Positions 39,263 through 48,600 of a stretch of 64,000 nucleotides of DNA are shown here, one piece after another. The first letter of the stretch is position 1. Every line of letters starts with the position of its first letter. This DNA comes from Chloroflexi bacterium CFX6 (GTDB lineage Bacteria > Chloroflexota > Anaerolineae > Anaerolineales > Villigracilaceae). The position numbers and the translations under genes are program-made. Below the pieces are notes generated by a model, which did no database searches, was not told the origin of the DNA, and saw nothing but the letters and a program-made list of their open reading frames with translations. The stretch is from assembly GCA_030263595.1 (NCBI GenBank), contig SZPG01000031.1:21488-85487 (forward strand), in the 5' to 3' direction.

Positions 39263-41002
39263 ATGATGCACATCGAACGGCGAGAACTCTGGAGAGAAAC
39301 CCATCTCCTTACCCCCGATAAAAAGGACCTGGCGCGCGCCGCGCTGGAGGAGATCCGGCGCGGGCGCGACGTGACGAAAACCCTGCGAGGTCATCCGCTC
39401 GAGGGAGGCGGGTATCTCAACAAATCCATGCTGGTTTCGATCTACAACGAGATGGTCGCGTCGGGAGAGATGGAGGAGGACCCGCGCCTGCTCGAACGCA
39501 TCCGCATGAAGCCGATGCGCACCCTCTCCGGCGTGACAACCGTCACGGTTCTGACCAAGCCGTATCCGTGTCCCGGCAAATGTATCTTCTGCCCCACCGA
39601 CGTGCGGATGCCCAAATCGTACCTGCCCGACGAACCCGGCGCGATGCGCGCCGTCGAACATCAATTCGACCCCTACGCGCAGGTGCGCGCCCGCATCGAG
39701 CAGTTGGAATCCTTGGGACACCCGACGGACAAGATCGAATTGCTCATCCTCGGTGGGACGTGGTCGTCGTACAGGAGGGATTACCAGGAATGGTTCGTGG
39801 CAAGATGTTTTGACGCGATGAATGGACCTAACCCCCCGCCCCCCTTCCCTCCCAGGGAAGAGGGAGAAAGGGGGTTGGGTAAAGGCGAAATTCAAATCGA
39901 GAAAGTGGGAAGTGGAAAGTTACAGGCGGCTCATTTCGTCAACGAGACTGCTCCTCACCGCAACGTGGGACTGGTCATCGAGACGCGACCCGACGAGATC
40001 AACCCGGACGAGATCCGCTGGCTTCGTCGCCTCGGCGTGACCAAGGTGCAGATGGGCGCCCAAAGTCTCGACGACCGCATCCTCGAGATCAACAAACGCG
40101 GGCACGACGTGGAATGTACGCGCAAGGCTGCCGCCCTGCTGCGCGCGGCGGGATTCAAGATCGTCCTGCACTGGATGCCGAACCTCCTCGGCGCGACGCC
40201 CGAATCGGACCGCGAAGACTTTGCGCGTTTGTGGGACGACTTTTCTCCCGACGAGATCAAAATCTACCCCAATCAATTGCTCGCCAACGCGGAACTCTAC
40301 GAATACTGGCAGCGCGGCGAATTCAAACCCTACGCCACGCAGGAACTCATCCACCTCATCGCGGACATCAAACCGACCATCCCGCGTTATTGCCGCGTGA
40401 ACCGCGTCATCCGTGACATCCCATCCACAAACGTTGTAGAGGGAAATCGCAGGACGAGTCTCCGCCAGGATGTGCACGAGGAGATGAAGCGACGCGGTAC
40501 GCGTTGCGAATGCGTGCGCTGCCGCGAGGTGAAAAGCAAGGCAGTGAATCCCGAATCGTCGAGACTGGACGACCTGGTGTATCGGGCGGGCGCGGCGGAG
40601 GAACACTTCATTTCGTTCGTCACGCCGGAGGACAAACTGGCTGGCTTTGTGAGGTTATCGTTGCCCGGTCGGGACTCTCCGCAAACCGGGTTGAGCGATT
40701 TGCATGAAGCGGCGTTGATCCGCGAACTGCACGTGTATGGGCAGTCGCTTCCCGTCGGCTCGGAAAAGGAGGGCGCGGCGCAACACGCCGGGCTTGGAAC
40801 GCGCCTGCTCGAAGAGGCGGAACGGGTCGCAAAGGCGAACGGCTTCGAGCGCATGGCGGTCATCTCGGCGGTCGGCACGCGCGGATATTATCTCGGGCGC
40901 GGGTTCGAGCGGGGGGAACTCTATCTTGTGAAAAAGATCGGATGGCAGGATCAACCCTGGGTTGGGAAAGAAGCGGTTCTTCATCCGAATACAACGAATT
41001 AG
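39263..41002 (+). CDS. elp3: Elp3-like tRNA U34 carboxymethyltransferase (radical SAM + GNAT)
   Basis: 579 residues. The radical SAM cluster is CPGKCIFC (Cys103, 107, 110), followed by LPDEPGAMRAVEHQFDPYAQ, GLVIETRPDEINPDEIRWLR and GVTKVQMGAQSLDD. The C-terminal GNAT domain includes LHVYGQSLPVG, AAQHAGLGTRLLEEAERVAK and RGYYLGRGFE. Elp3 uses acetyl-CoA and SAM to modify wobble uridine in tRNA; bacterial Elp3 is known from Chloroflexota such as Dehalococcoides. Between FDAMNG and HFVNETAPHRN lies an insert of about 30 residues (PNPPPPFPPREEGERG...) derived from two repeat elements. Confidence 0.9.
   Translation: MMHIERRELWRETHLLTPDKKDLARAALEEIRRGRDVTKTLRGHPLEGGGYLNKSMLVSIYNEMVASGEMEEDPRLLERIRMKPMRTLSGVTTVTVLTKPYPCPGKCIFCPTDVRMPKSYLPDEPGAMRAVEHQFDPYAQVRARIEQLESLGHPTDKIELLILGGTWSSYRRDYQEWFVARCFDAMNGPNPPPPFPPREEGERGLGKGEIQIEKVGSGKLQAAHFVNETAPHRNVGLVIETRPDEINPDEIRWLRRLGVTKVQMGAQSLDDRILEINKRGHDVECTRKAAALLRAAGFKIVLHWMPNLLGATPESDREDFARLWDDFSPDEIKIYPNQLLANAELYEYWQRGEFKPYATQELIHLIADIKPTIPRYCRVNRVIRDIPSTNVVEGNRRTSLRQDVHEEMKRRGTRCECVRCREVKSKAVNPESSRLDDLVYRAGAAEEHFISFVTPEDKLAGFVRLSLPGRDSPQTGLSDLHEAALIRELHVYGQSLPVGSEKEGAAQHAGLGTRLLEEAERVAKANGFERMAVISAVGTRGYYLGRGFERGELYLVKKIGWQDQPWVGKEAVLHPNTTN
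39828..39926. repeat. Two repeat elements in frame inside elp3
   Basis: A CCCTTCCCTCCCAGGGAAG-type palindrome (about 39839-39860) with purine-rich flank is followed at 39898-39925 by GAAAGTGGGAAGTGGAAAGT, a member of the heptamer family at 33715. Together they add about 30 codons at one loop. Confidence 0.8.
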
Positions 41003-41068
41003 AGTTGCGTTAGACATCCACCTGCGCGCTTGACTCGCGCTATTCACGGTGATAACAATTATCAGATT

Positions 41069-41953
41069 ATGGATTACAAGGACTATTACAAGATCCTGGG
41101 TGTGGACCGCAAAGCCAGCGAGGAAGATATCCGCAAGGCGTATCGCAACCTCGCCAAGCAATACCATCCAGATTACAACCCCGAAAACAAGGGAGCCGAG
41201 GAACGCTTCAAGGAAATCAACGAGGCGTATGAAGTCCTGAGCGATCCCAAAAAACGCGCGCATTACGACCGGCTGGGCTCCGATTACTCGCAATGGCAAA
41301 GGCGCGGCGCGCCGGGCAATTTCAACTGGGAACAATACGGCGGCTTCCCCGGCGGCGCGCGCGTCAACATAGACGACCTGAACGATCTGTTCGGCGGAGG
41401 CGGCTTCTCCGATTTCTTCCAGTCAATTTTCGGCACGCGAGGCAGAGCCTCCTCGCGCTCCCAGCCGCAGGGTTACCAGCAGGAAATGGACATCACCCTC
41501 GAAGAGGCATATAAGGGAACGACCCGCCTGATCGAAAGCGGCGGCAAACAAAAACGGGTGCGTATCCCGGCGGGCGTCCGCGCGGGATCGAAGGTGCGCG
41601 TGGCGGGCGCGGGTCCGAACGGGCTCGACCTCTACCTGATCCTCAACCTCACCGAGGACGAGCGCTTCGAACGGCACGGGGACGACCTGCACACCGCCGC
41701 CACCGTGAGCGTGTTCACCGCCATCCTCGGCGGCGAAGCGGACGTGGAAACCCTCGACGGCCGGATCAAACTCAACATCCCCGCCGGCACGCAGCCCGGA
41801 CAGGTCTTCCGCCTGGCGGGACGCGGCATGCCGCACTTGCGCGACCCAAAGAACAAGGGCGATCTCTTCGTCAAGATCAAGGTGCAAATCCCCAAATATC
41901 TGTCCTCGAAGCAAAGAGAACTTTTGGAAGAAGCCTCAAAAATCAAGTTTTAG
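41069..41953 (+). CDS. DnaJ-family co-chaperone (CbpA-like, no zinc domain)
   Basis: 294 residues from ATG 41069 ([20 protein letters not shown]). The J domain carries [10 protein letters not shown], with the HPD motif that stimulates DnaK ATPase. A Gly/Phe-rich linker ([20 protein letters not shown]) leads directly to the C-terminal substrate-binding domains ([40 protein letters not shown]). The cysteine repeats of DnaJ are missing, as in CbpA. It is followed after 12 bases by an HtrA-type protease, a plausible protein-quality operon. Confidence 0.92.
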   Translation: MDYKDYYKILGVDRKASEEDIRKAYRNLAKQYHPDYNPENKGAEERFKEINEAYEVLSDPKKRAHYDRLGSDYSQWQRRGAPGNFNWEQYGGFPGGARVNIDDLNDLFGGGGFSDFFQSIFGTRGRASSRSQPQGYQQEMDITLEEAYKGTTRLIESGGKQKRVRIPAGVRAGSKVRVAGAGPNGLDLYLILNLTEDERFERHGDDLHTAATVSVFTAILGGEADVETLDGRIKLNIPAGTQPGQVFRLAGRGMPHLRDPKNKGDLFVKIKVQIPKYLSSKQRELLEEASKIKF

Positions 41954-41965
41954 GAGTTCAACATA

Positions 41966-43093
41966 ATGAAACGGATCATACCCGCAGCATTGATCCTGAC
42001 CTTCGCAATGCTGGCGTGCCAGTTGACGGAAATCCCGTCTCTTTCCCCGCCGGAATCTGGTCCGGCAATCCAGACCGTTCCCTCCCCGCAGCCTGTCCCC
42101 GCCAACCCGATCCCGCTCGACGGATCGCTCAGTTCGTTATATCAGCGGGTGATCCCCGGCGTCGTCTCCATCCGCACGGATGCGGGACAAGGCTCCGGCT
42201 TTGTGTACGACGACCAGGGTCACATCGTCACGAATCAGCACGTCGTCGAAGGCGCAAGTACGGTGGAGGTCGCCTTCTCTTCGGGATCTAAGGCGTACGG
42301 CACGGTCATCGGCTCGGACAACGACGCGGACATCGCCGTCGTTAAAGTGGACGCGCCGGCCGGGGAATTTCATCCCCTGCCCCTCGGCGACTCGAAAACG
42401 CTCCAGGTCGGTCAGACCGTGGTAGCCATCGGCAACCCGTTCGGCTTGAGCGGCACGATGACGCTGGGCATCGTCTCCGGGCTGGGACGCACGCAGCCCG
42501 CATCGCAGGCGGCCGGCGGCGGATTCTTCAGCACCGCCGACATCATCCAGACCGACGCGGCGATCAACCCCGGCAACTCCGGCGGTCCGTTGTTCAACCT
42601 GAACGGCGAAGTGGTCGGCATCAACCAGTCCATCCGCACGACCAACTTCAACGAATTGACCGGCAACGCCGTCAACTCCGGCGTGGGGTTCTCCATCTCG
42701 ATCAACCTGGTGAAGAAGATCGTGCCTGTCCTGATCCGCGACGGGATGTACGAATATCCCTACCTCGGCATCACGTCCTCGAGCGACCTGAGCCTGGACG
42801 AGATCGAAGCGCTGGGTTTGACCACCTATAAAGGCGCGTATGTGATCGAAGTGGTGCCGGGCGGTCCCGCCGACCAGGCTGGCATAAAAGCCGGTGACAC
42901 GCCGACGAGGCTCCAGAATTTGAACGCCGGCGGCGACCTGATCGTCGCCTTCGACGGCAACCCGATCGCCACGTTCGACGAATTGCTGAGTTACCTCATT
43001 ACAACCAAATCCCCCGGAGACGAAGTGGTCTTGACCGTGCTGCGCGGCGGCGAGACGATTGAGATTACGGTGACATTGGGCAAGAGACCATAA
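41966..43093 (+). CDS. HtrA/DegP-type serine protease, lipoprotein
   Basis: 375 residues. The lipoprotein signal MKRIIPAALILTFAMLAC ends in a lipobox Cys, so it is anchored outside the membrane. The trypsin-like domain has His in VTNQHVVEG, Asp in NDADIAVVKVD and Ser in NPGNSGGPLFN. One PDZ domain follows (AYVIEVVPGGPADQAGIKAG; GDEVVLTVLRGGETIEITVT). HtrA proteases degrade or refold damaged envelope proteins. Its position behind the DnaJ-family gene suggests joint stress expression. Confidence 0.92.
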   Translation: MKRIIPAALILTFAMLACQLTEIPSLSPPESGPAIQTVPSPQPVPANPIPLDGSLSSLYQRVIPGVVSIRTDAGQGSGFVYDDQGHIVTNQHVVEGASTVEVAFSSGSKAYGTVIGSDNDADIAVVKVDAPAGEFHPLPLGDSKTLQVGQTVVAIGNPFGLSGTMTLGIVSGLGRTQPASQAAGGGFFSTADIIQTDAAINPGNSGGPLFNLNGEVVGINQSIRTTNFNELTGNAVNSGVGFSISINLVKKIVPVLIRDGMYEYPYLGITSSSDLSLDEIEALGLTTYKGAYVIEVVPGGPADQAGIKAGDTPTRLQNLNAGGDLIVAFDGNPIATFDELLSYLITTKSPGDEVVLTVLRGGETIEITVTLGKRP

Positions 43094-43104
43094 TCCATGC
43101 TTTT

Positions 43105-43155
43105 CGAAGCGCGTAATCTCCAAGCGCGTAATTGACGCTGCCGCAGGCGTCTAAC
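43105..43155. repeat. Decayed REP-like units after the htrA-like gene
   Basis: Two AAGCGCGTAAT copies (43107 and 43122) are followed by GACGC-TGCCGCAG-GCGTC (43134-43151). The head matches the GCGTAAT type seen at 4674, but the loop is degenerate. Confidence 0.55.
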
Positions 43156-43211
43156 GTTGTGCGCGGGAGTTTCGCGATCTACCGGCAATCAACAAGCAGA
43201 TGACTCAGAAA

Positions 43212-43238
43212 AATCGGACGGCGTTTTGCCGTCCGATT
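43212..43238 (-). terminator. Terminator between convergent htrA-like and MsrP-like genes
   Basis: AATCGGACGGC (43212-43222) pairs with GCCGTCCGATT (43228-43238). An A run on the left gives a T run on the minus strand, so it mainly serves the gene at 43241-43885. Confidence 0.85.
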
Positions 43239-43240
43239 GC

Positions 43241-43885
43241 CTATCCAAATCGTTCCTCTTTCCACACGTCCGCGCGGTTGTGATAACCCGCCTGCTCCCA
43301 GAACCCCCTGCGGTCGCGCGGCATGAATTCGAGCGATCTCAACCATTTCGCGCCCTTCCAGAAATAGGGCGTCTCCATGTCCTCGCGTGCCGGGATGAAC
43401 CCCACCACCCCGCGCAACGGATAACCATGATCGGGCGTAATGGGCTCGCCGTTGAGATGCGTGGCAAGCAGGAAGTTATCCTGCAAAACGACCTCCAGAG
43501 GAAGGTTGACCGTGAACCCGTATTCGGCGTGTTGCATCACGTGAGTGGCGGTGGGTTTGATCTTGAACAACCCGTTCTCCGCCAGGGTTTTCACGGATAC
43601 GCCCTCCCATACGGTGTCGAACTTGCTCCAGCGCGTCACGCAATGGATGTCCATTTTGATCTTTGTGCGAGGCAGTTGGTTGAACTCGTCCCACGTCCAG
43701 CGTTTTTCCTCCTCCACCTCGCCCCACACGCGGAAACCCCACGCAGCGGGATTGAAGGGCGGCACGGGCCCATAATGCAGGACGGGGAATTTGAACGTCA
43801 ACGCCTGCCCGGGCGGAAGGCGTCCCTCCTTGCGGATGCGGTCTTCTTCCCTGCGGCGGTCCGGTCCTTCGAATGATGAAAACAT
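43241..43885 (-). CDS. Molybdopterin-dependent oxidoreductase (sulfite oxidase / MsrP-like), no signal peptide
   Basis: 214 residues of the oxidoreductase molybdopterin-binding domain. The Mo-coordinating Cys is in MDIHCVTRWSKFD; HAEYGFTVNLPLEVVLQDNF and GYPLRGVVGFIPAREDMETP, then GFWEQAGYHNRADVWKEERF complete the fold. MsrP/YedY homologues carry a Tat signal and repair oxidised Met in the envelope. This protein starts MFSSFEGPDRRREEDRIRKE with no Tat leader, so it should be cytosolic and its substrate may differ. A TATAAT-like box is at 43909-43904 (minus strand). Confidence 0.88.
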   Translation of the reverse strand: MFSSFEGPDRRREEDRIRKEGRLPPGQALTFKFPVLHYGPVPPFNPAAWGFRVWGEVEEEKRWTWDEFNQLPRTKIKMDIHCVTRWSKFDTVWEGVSVKTLAENGLFKIKPTATHVMQHAEYGFTVNLPLEVVLQDNFLLATHLNGEPITPDHGYPLRGVVGFIPAREDMETPYFWKGAKWLRSLEFMPRDRRGFWEQAGYHNRADVWKEERFG

Positions 43886-44052
43886 AAGCGACTCCTTGCC
43901 GGGATTATATCAAGCCCGGCGCGGATAAGACCTTTCAATGTCCTTGAATATTACGAGGCATTCCTTATCAATCCATTAAGAAGCGCGCCCGGAGGTACCA
44001 ATTGACCAAAAATCTTCCACCCCCCCAATTAGACCATCGGCGCAGGAAGGTT

Positions 44053-44058
44053 TATAAT
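44053..44058 (+). promoter_or_regulatory. -10 box (TATAAT) of the sigma-factor operon
   Basis: TATAAT lies 93 bases before ATG 44152, giving one of the longer leaders in this window. The region 43886-44151 has no gene that I can support. Confidence 0.4.
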
Positions 44059-44151
44059 ATAACCCTCGAATTTTGTAATCCTGAAGCAGGAGAATATTCC
44101 GGCATTGAAGAACGCCCCATTTTTGGAATGCAGCACCCGAGGTGACCGGCC

Positions 44152-44709
44152 ATGAAAGACGACGGGGTCAGTTTGTTGAAAGCCGCACAAAAACTGGATG
44201 AAGAGGCGCTCACCGCCATCTTTGATTCGTTCGCGCCGGCGATCTATAAATACGCCTTGAGATTGTGCCACGATCCCATCGAGGCGGATAACATCGTCGG
44301 CGACGTGTTCTCGCAATTGCTGGAACAATTCGCAGGCGGGAAAGGTCCGCGCACGAACCTGCGATCGTACCTCTACCAGACCGCCTATCACCTGGTCGTG
44401 GATCGTTCGCGCGAGAACAAGCACACCGCGCCGCTGGAGGTCGCGATCAATGTCCAGGAAAAGGAACGCACCATTCCCACCGCGACCCAGATCGAGGAGC
44501 GCGTTTTGATGGAAGCGCTGGTCTCCGCGATGAACTCGGAACTGACCGACGACCAGCGTCACGTGATCATTCTGCGCTTTTTGGAGGACTTCAGCCTCAA
44601 GGAAACCGCCCAGATCATCGGCAAGGAGGTCAACAACGTGAAGGTCATCCAGAACCGCGGGATCGCCAAGTTGAGGAAAGCCCTCGAACATCAACTCAGC
44701 GAAGAATAA
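44152..44709 (+). CDS. RNA polymerase sigma-70 factor, ECF type
   Basis: 185 residues from ATG 44152, behind GAGG. Region 2 is IFDSFAPAIYKYALRLCHDP, IEADNIVGDVFSQLLEQFAG; region 4 is LTDDQRHVIILRFLEDFSLK, ETAQIIGKEVNNVKVIQNRG, a helix-turn-helix for -35 recognition. ECF factors redirect polymerase to a small regulon, usually under an anti-sigma factor encoded next to them. The next gene, 8 bases away, has a membrane helix and fits that place. Confidence 0.9.
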   Translation: MKDDGVSLLKAAQKLDEEALTAIFDSFAPAIYKYALRLCHDPIEADNIVGDVFSQLLEQFAGGKGPRTNLRSYLYQTAYHLVVDRSRENKHTAPLEVAINVQEKERTIPTATQIEERVLMEALVSAMNSELTDDQRHVIILRFLEDFSLKETAQIIGKEVNNVKVIQNRGIAKLRKALEHQLSEE

Positions 44710-44717
44710 GAAGGAAA

Positions 44718-45416
44718 GTGAACAAAGAATTGAAAGATCGGGATGTCCTCAGGCTGCTTACCCGTCTGAAGAACGTCGAAGTGGGATACCCGACAGACGC
44801 AATGACGACGCGCCGGGAGGCGTACATCAAACAAGCCGCGGCGGTGGCGGCTCTGATACAGGCAAGGGAAAATGATTTGAACGCGAGGGGGGACGGTAAC
44901 TCACCGGGAGGGGGCGGCGCAGGCGCGGCGTCCTCCTCCATGACGATGTGGCTGGAGGCGGCGCTCGTAACCGTGATCGTCGTGGAGGCGGGTATTGCGA
45001 CCTATATCCACCGTGAGAAGATCGCCGATTTCATCGACTCAGCCCTCTTTCCGAACAAGGTCGAGCATGTCTCCAATCCGCCGGAGGAATCTCCCTCCCT
45101 GCCGGTCGTCATCCCGATCACAGGCAAAGAGACCGAGGCGGCGACTCCCGTTCCCGCGTTCACGTTCACAGTCACGGTCTCCGCAACCGGCGCATCCGCG
45201 ACGACTCTTACGCTCGAGGCGGTAATCAATGAAACCAATGAGGAAGGCGCAGCAGAGGTTCTTTCCACTCCGGCTCCGGGCGACAACCCCGGTCTGCATC
45301 TTGGGCAAACGCCCAAACCCGAACGCACCCTGCCGTCGAATGACGAGAAACCATCGAATGACGGGAAACAACCGAATGAGAATAAGCCGCCGTCGAATGG
45401 AGGCGGAAACAAATAG
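44718..45416 (+). CDS. Membrane protein, candidate anti-sigma partner
   Basis: 232 residues from GTG 44718, behind AAGGAAA. The cytosolic N-terminus (about 1-75) is helical (DVLRLLTRLKNVEVGYPTDA; REAYIKQAAAVAALIQAREN). One transmembrane segment (about 76-98, MWLEAALVTVIVVEAGIATY) and a Pro/Thr/Asn-rich outer part (KPSNDGKQPNENKPPSNGGG) follow. No zinc HxxxCxxC anti-sigma motif is present. The position 8 bases after an ECF sigma gene and the topology suggest a regulatory partner. Confidence 0.6.
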   Translation: MNKELKDRDVLRLLTRLKNVEVGYPTDAMTTRREAYIKQAAAVAALIQARENDLNARGDGNSPGGGGAGAASSSMTMWLEAALVTVIVVEAGIATYIHREKIADFIDSALFPNKVEHVSNPPEESPSLPVVIPITGKETEAATPVPAFTFTVTVSATGASATTLTLEAVINETNEEGAAEVLSTPAPGDNPGLHLGQTPKPERTLPSNDEKPSNDGKQPNENKPPSNGGGNK

Positions 45417-45439
45417 AGCGGTCGGCGTTGCCGGCTGGG

Positions 45440-45468
45440 CGGCGGAACCCACTCCGCCGTCTTTTTTG
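45440..45468 (+). terminator. Terminator of the sigma operon
   Basis: CGGCGGA (45440-45446) pairs with TCCGCCG (45453-45459), followed by TCTTTTTTG. Confidence 0.85.
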
Positions 45469-45502
45469 TTCATAAGAAAGCGCCGAAGAGTCGCCCGAAC
45501 AG

Positions 45503-45606
45503 CGTAATCTGCGCTCTCTGGCGCGTGGGCGACGTTAGAGAACGTCGCCCACGCGTAAGTCTCCACGCGTAAGTCTCCACGCGTAAGTCTCTACGCGTAA
45601 GTCTCT
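45503..45606. repeat. BIME-like REP pair plus 14-bp tandem repeat upstream of secA
   Basis: Forward unit: GCGTAATCT head (45503) with a GCGC-TCTCTG-GCGC hairpin. Reverse unit: a 15-bp perfect stem CGCGTGGGCGACGTT (45522-45536), loop AGAG, and the complement at 45541-45555. Four tandem copies of ACGCGTAAGTCTCC/T (period 14) follow at 45551-45606, 38 bases ahead of the secA -10 box. Confidence 0.88.
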
Positions 45607-45643
45607 AACGAAAGTCAAATATTGGGCGTAATTGTCCTCATGC

Positions 45644-45649
45644 TATAAT
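45644..45649 (+). promoter_or_regulatory. -10 box (TATAAT) of secA
   Basis: TATAAT lies 20 bases before ATG 45670; GAAAGG at 45658-45663 can serve as the ribosome-binding site. Confidence 0.5.
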
Positions 45650-45669
45650 CCCTTCCCGAAAGGTATCGA

Positions 45670-48600
45670 ATGCTCAAGAACTTTGTCAAATTCTTCGGGG
45701 GAGACCCCAATAAAAAGACCATCGAACAACTTAGCGAAGTCGTCAACCAGATCAACGGGCTGGAGCCTCAGTTCGAATCGTTGAGCGACGACGCCCTGCG
45801 CGCCAAAACGGATGAGTTCCGGGCGCGCGTGCGGGAGTCGCTTGGGAGTATGGAAGGCTTATCGGAACAGGAGCAGTTCAAGGCGGAGCAGGAAGCGTTG
45901 GAGGAGATCCTGCCGGAGGCGTTCGCCGCGGTGCGCGAGGCATCCAAACGGACTCTCGGCTTGCGTCATTACGACGTGCAGTTGATCGGCGGCATCATTC
46001 TGCACCGCGGTTCCATCGCGGAGATGCGGACGGGCGAAGGGAAAACGCTCGTCGCCACACTGCCCATTTACCTCAACGCGCTTTTGGGGAGGGGCGTGCA
46101 TCTCGTTACGGTCAACGATTACCTGGCGCGGCGCGACGCGCGCTGGATGGCGCCCATCTACCAGATGGTCGGGCTTTCGGTCGGCGTCCTGCAAATGGCG
46201 GCTGCGACCGAAAACGGGAAGAAGGCGTTTCTCGTTGATTTCACGCGTGAGTCCCCGCACGAGGACCAGCAGTACCTCCGCATGGTGGACCGATTCGAGG
46301 CGTACGCGGCAGACGTCACCTACGGCACGAACTCGGAGTTCGGCTTCGATTACCTGCGCGACAACATGGCGATGCGCCTGGAAGACCGCGTCCAGCGCGG
46401 GCATCATTACGCCATCGTGGACGAGGTGGACAACGTGTTGATTGACGAGGCGCGCACGCCGCTCATCATTTCGGGTCCGTCGTCGGGCGACCTGGAGTGG
46501 TACGGGAAGATGGCGCAGATCGTGAAGCAACTCAAGCCCGAAGATTACGAGGTGAACGAAAAGGATCGCAACGTTTCGATCACCGAGATCGGCCTGGCGC
46601 GCGTGGAGCAGATGCTCGGTCAACCCCTGATGGACCCGGACCGCCCCGAGGACGTGACGCCGCAACAGGCGCGCTTGCGCGGTCATCTCGAACAGGCTTT
46701 GCGCGCGCAATTCCTCTTCAAGCGCAACAAGGAATATCTCGTGCAGGGAGGCAAGGTCGTGATCGTGGACGACTTCACGGGGCGGCTCATGCCCGGGCGA
46801 AGATGGAGCGACGGCTTGCATCAGGCGGTGGAGGCAAAGGAGGGCGTGAAGATCGAACCGGAGAACGTCACCTACGCCACCATCACGCTGCAGAACTACT
46901 TCCGCATGTACAAGAAACTTTCGGGCATGACCGGCACCGCGTTGACCGAGGCGGAGGAGTTCAGCAAGATCTATAACCTCGAGGTGGCGCCCATTCCGCC
47001 CAACCTCGAATACCAGGCGCTCGGCAAGGACGCGCCGCTGATCGATATCCAATCGAAGGACGAGGACGGGTACGCCTACTCGTATTACGCAAAACGCGAC
47101 GACCCGCAGAAACTCCCCCTCTTCTATCGCCGCAAGGATTATCCCGACGTGATCTATCGCACGGTGGAGGCGAAACTGCGCGCCCTTGCGATGGAGATCG
47201 TGCGCGAACATGTGCGCGGACGTCCCCTGCTGATCGGCACCACCTCCGTGGAAGCTTCGGAACGACTCTCGCTTCGACTCAAAGCCGAACCCGTCCGCCG
47301 TTTGCTGCAAGTTGCCCTCGTCAGGCGGCTGTGGCTGGCGGCGAACAACCGCGAAGAGGACGGGCGTCTCATCCCGGAACTGGCGCAATTCAACGAGCCG
47401 CTCGAAAAGATCTCTCCCGACGCTTTACGCAAATTCATTCAACCGTTCGGCGCGACCACCATCGGTCTCGAAGACCCGTCCAATTTGCCCATCGTCCTCG
47501 ACATTTTGCGGTTGGAGGAAAAGGACGTAAACCGGTTGAAGTCGGTATTACAGGGCGGCGTGCCGCATCAGGTGTTGAACGCGCGCAAACACACGGAGGA
47601 ATCGCAGATCATCGCCGGCGCGGGCGCATTCGGCGCGGCGACCATCGCCACCAACATGGCGGGACGCGGCGTGGACATCAAATTGGGCGGCGAACTTGCC
47701 GAGGAGGTCATCGCCGCGGTCAACCGCGTGCTGGGCAAAAACGGATACGAGAATCCCTTCGACATGACCCACGAGGAACGCCGCGCCGCGTTGAAACAGA
47801 TCGAACCTTCGAATTACGGCATCTACGCGGCGGAGGTCAAACTCTTCCTGGGATATTTCGACGACATGGAACGCGTGAAGGAACTGGGCGGTTTGCACGT
47901 CATCGGCTCGGAACGTCACGAGGCGCGGCGCATTGATAATCAGTTGCGCGGTCGCGCCGCGCGCCAGGGCGACCCGGGCTCCTCCCGCTTCTATCTCTCG
48001 CTCGAGGACGACCTCATGCGCCTGTTCGGCGGCGACCGCGTCAACAGCCTGATGCAAACGCTCAAGGTGGACGACTCGCTTCCGCTCGAAGTTCGCATGG
48101 TGGGCAACATCATCGAAAATTCGCAGCACCGCGTCGAAGGCGCCAACTTCGACGTGCGCAAACATCTGCTCGAATACGACGACGTGCTGAACAAACAGCG
48201 CGCCCAGATCTACGGTCAACGCGACCGCATCTTCGTCAAGGAGGACCTGGGCGAAGACGTACACGTCATGTTCGAGGAAGAGGTCAAACAACGCGTGGAG
48301 GCAGGATTGAGCGACGAGGAGGGGCCCTGGAAATTGATCGCCTGGCTCGAACAGGTGCAGCCGCCGTTCCTTTCCGGCGACCGCCTCTTCCCCAGTTTTG
48401 GTCTGGCCCTGCTGCTAAAGGAATTGAGTTTGGCATCCGACGGCTCGCCGTCGGAACGGCAGAAGCAAGCTTCTGCGATCCATACCCTGATCGCGCGCGC
48501 CATCGAAGCGGAGAACGCCCATCACCTGAACGCCATCGAAAACCTGATTGACCGCACGGAGGAAGCCTTCGAAGCGCAGGTCGAATCCCGCATGGATGCG

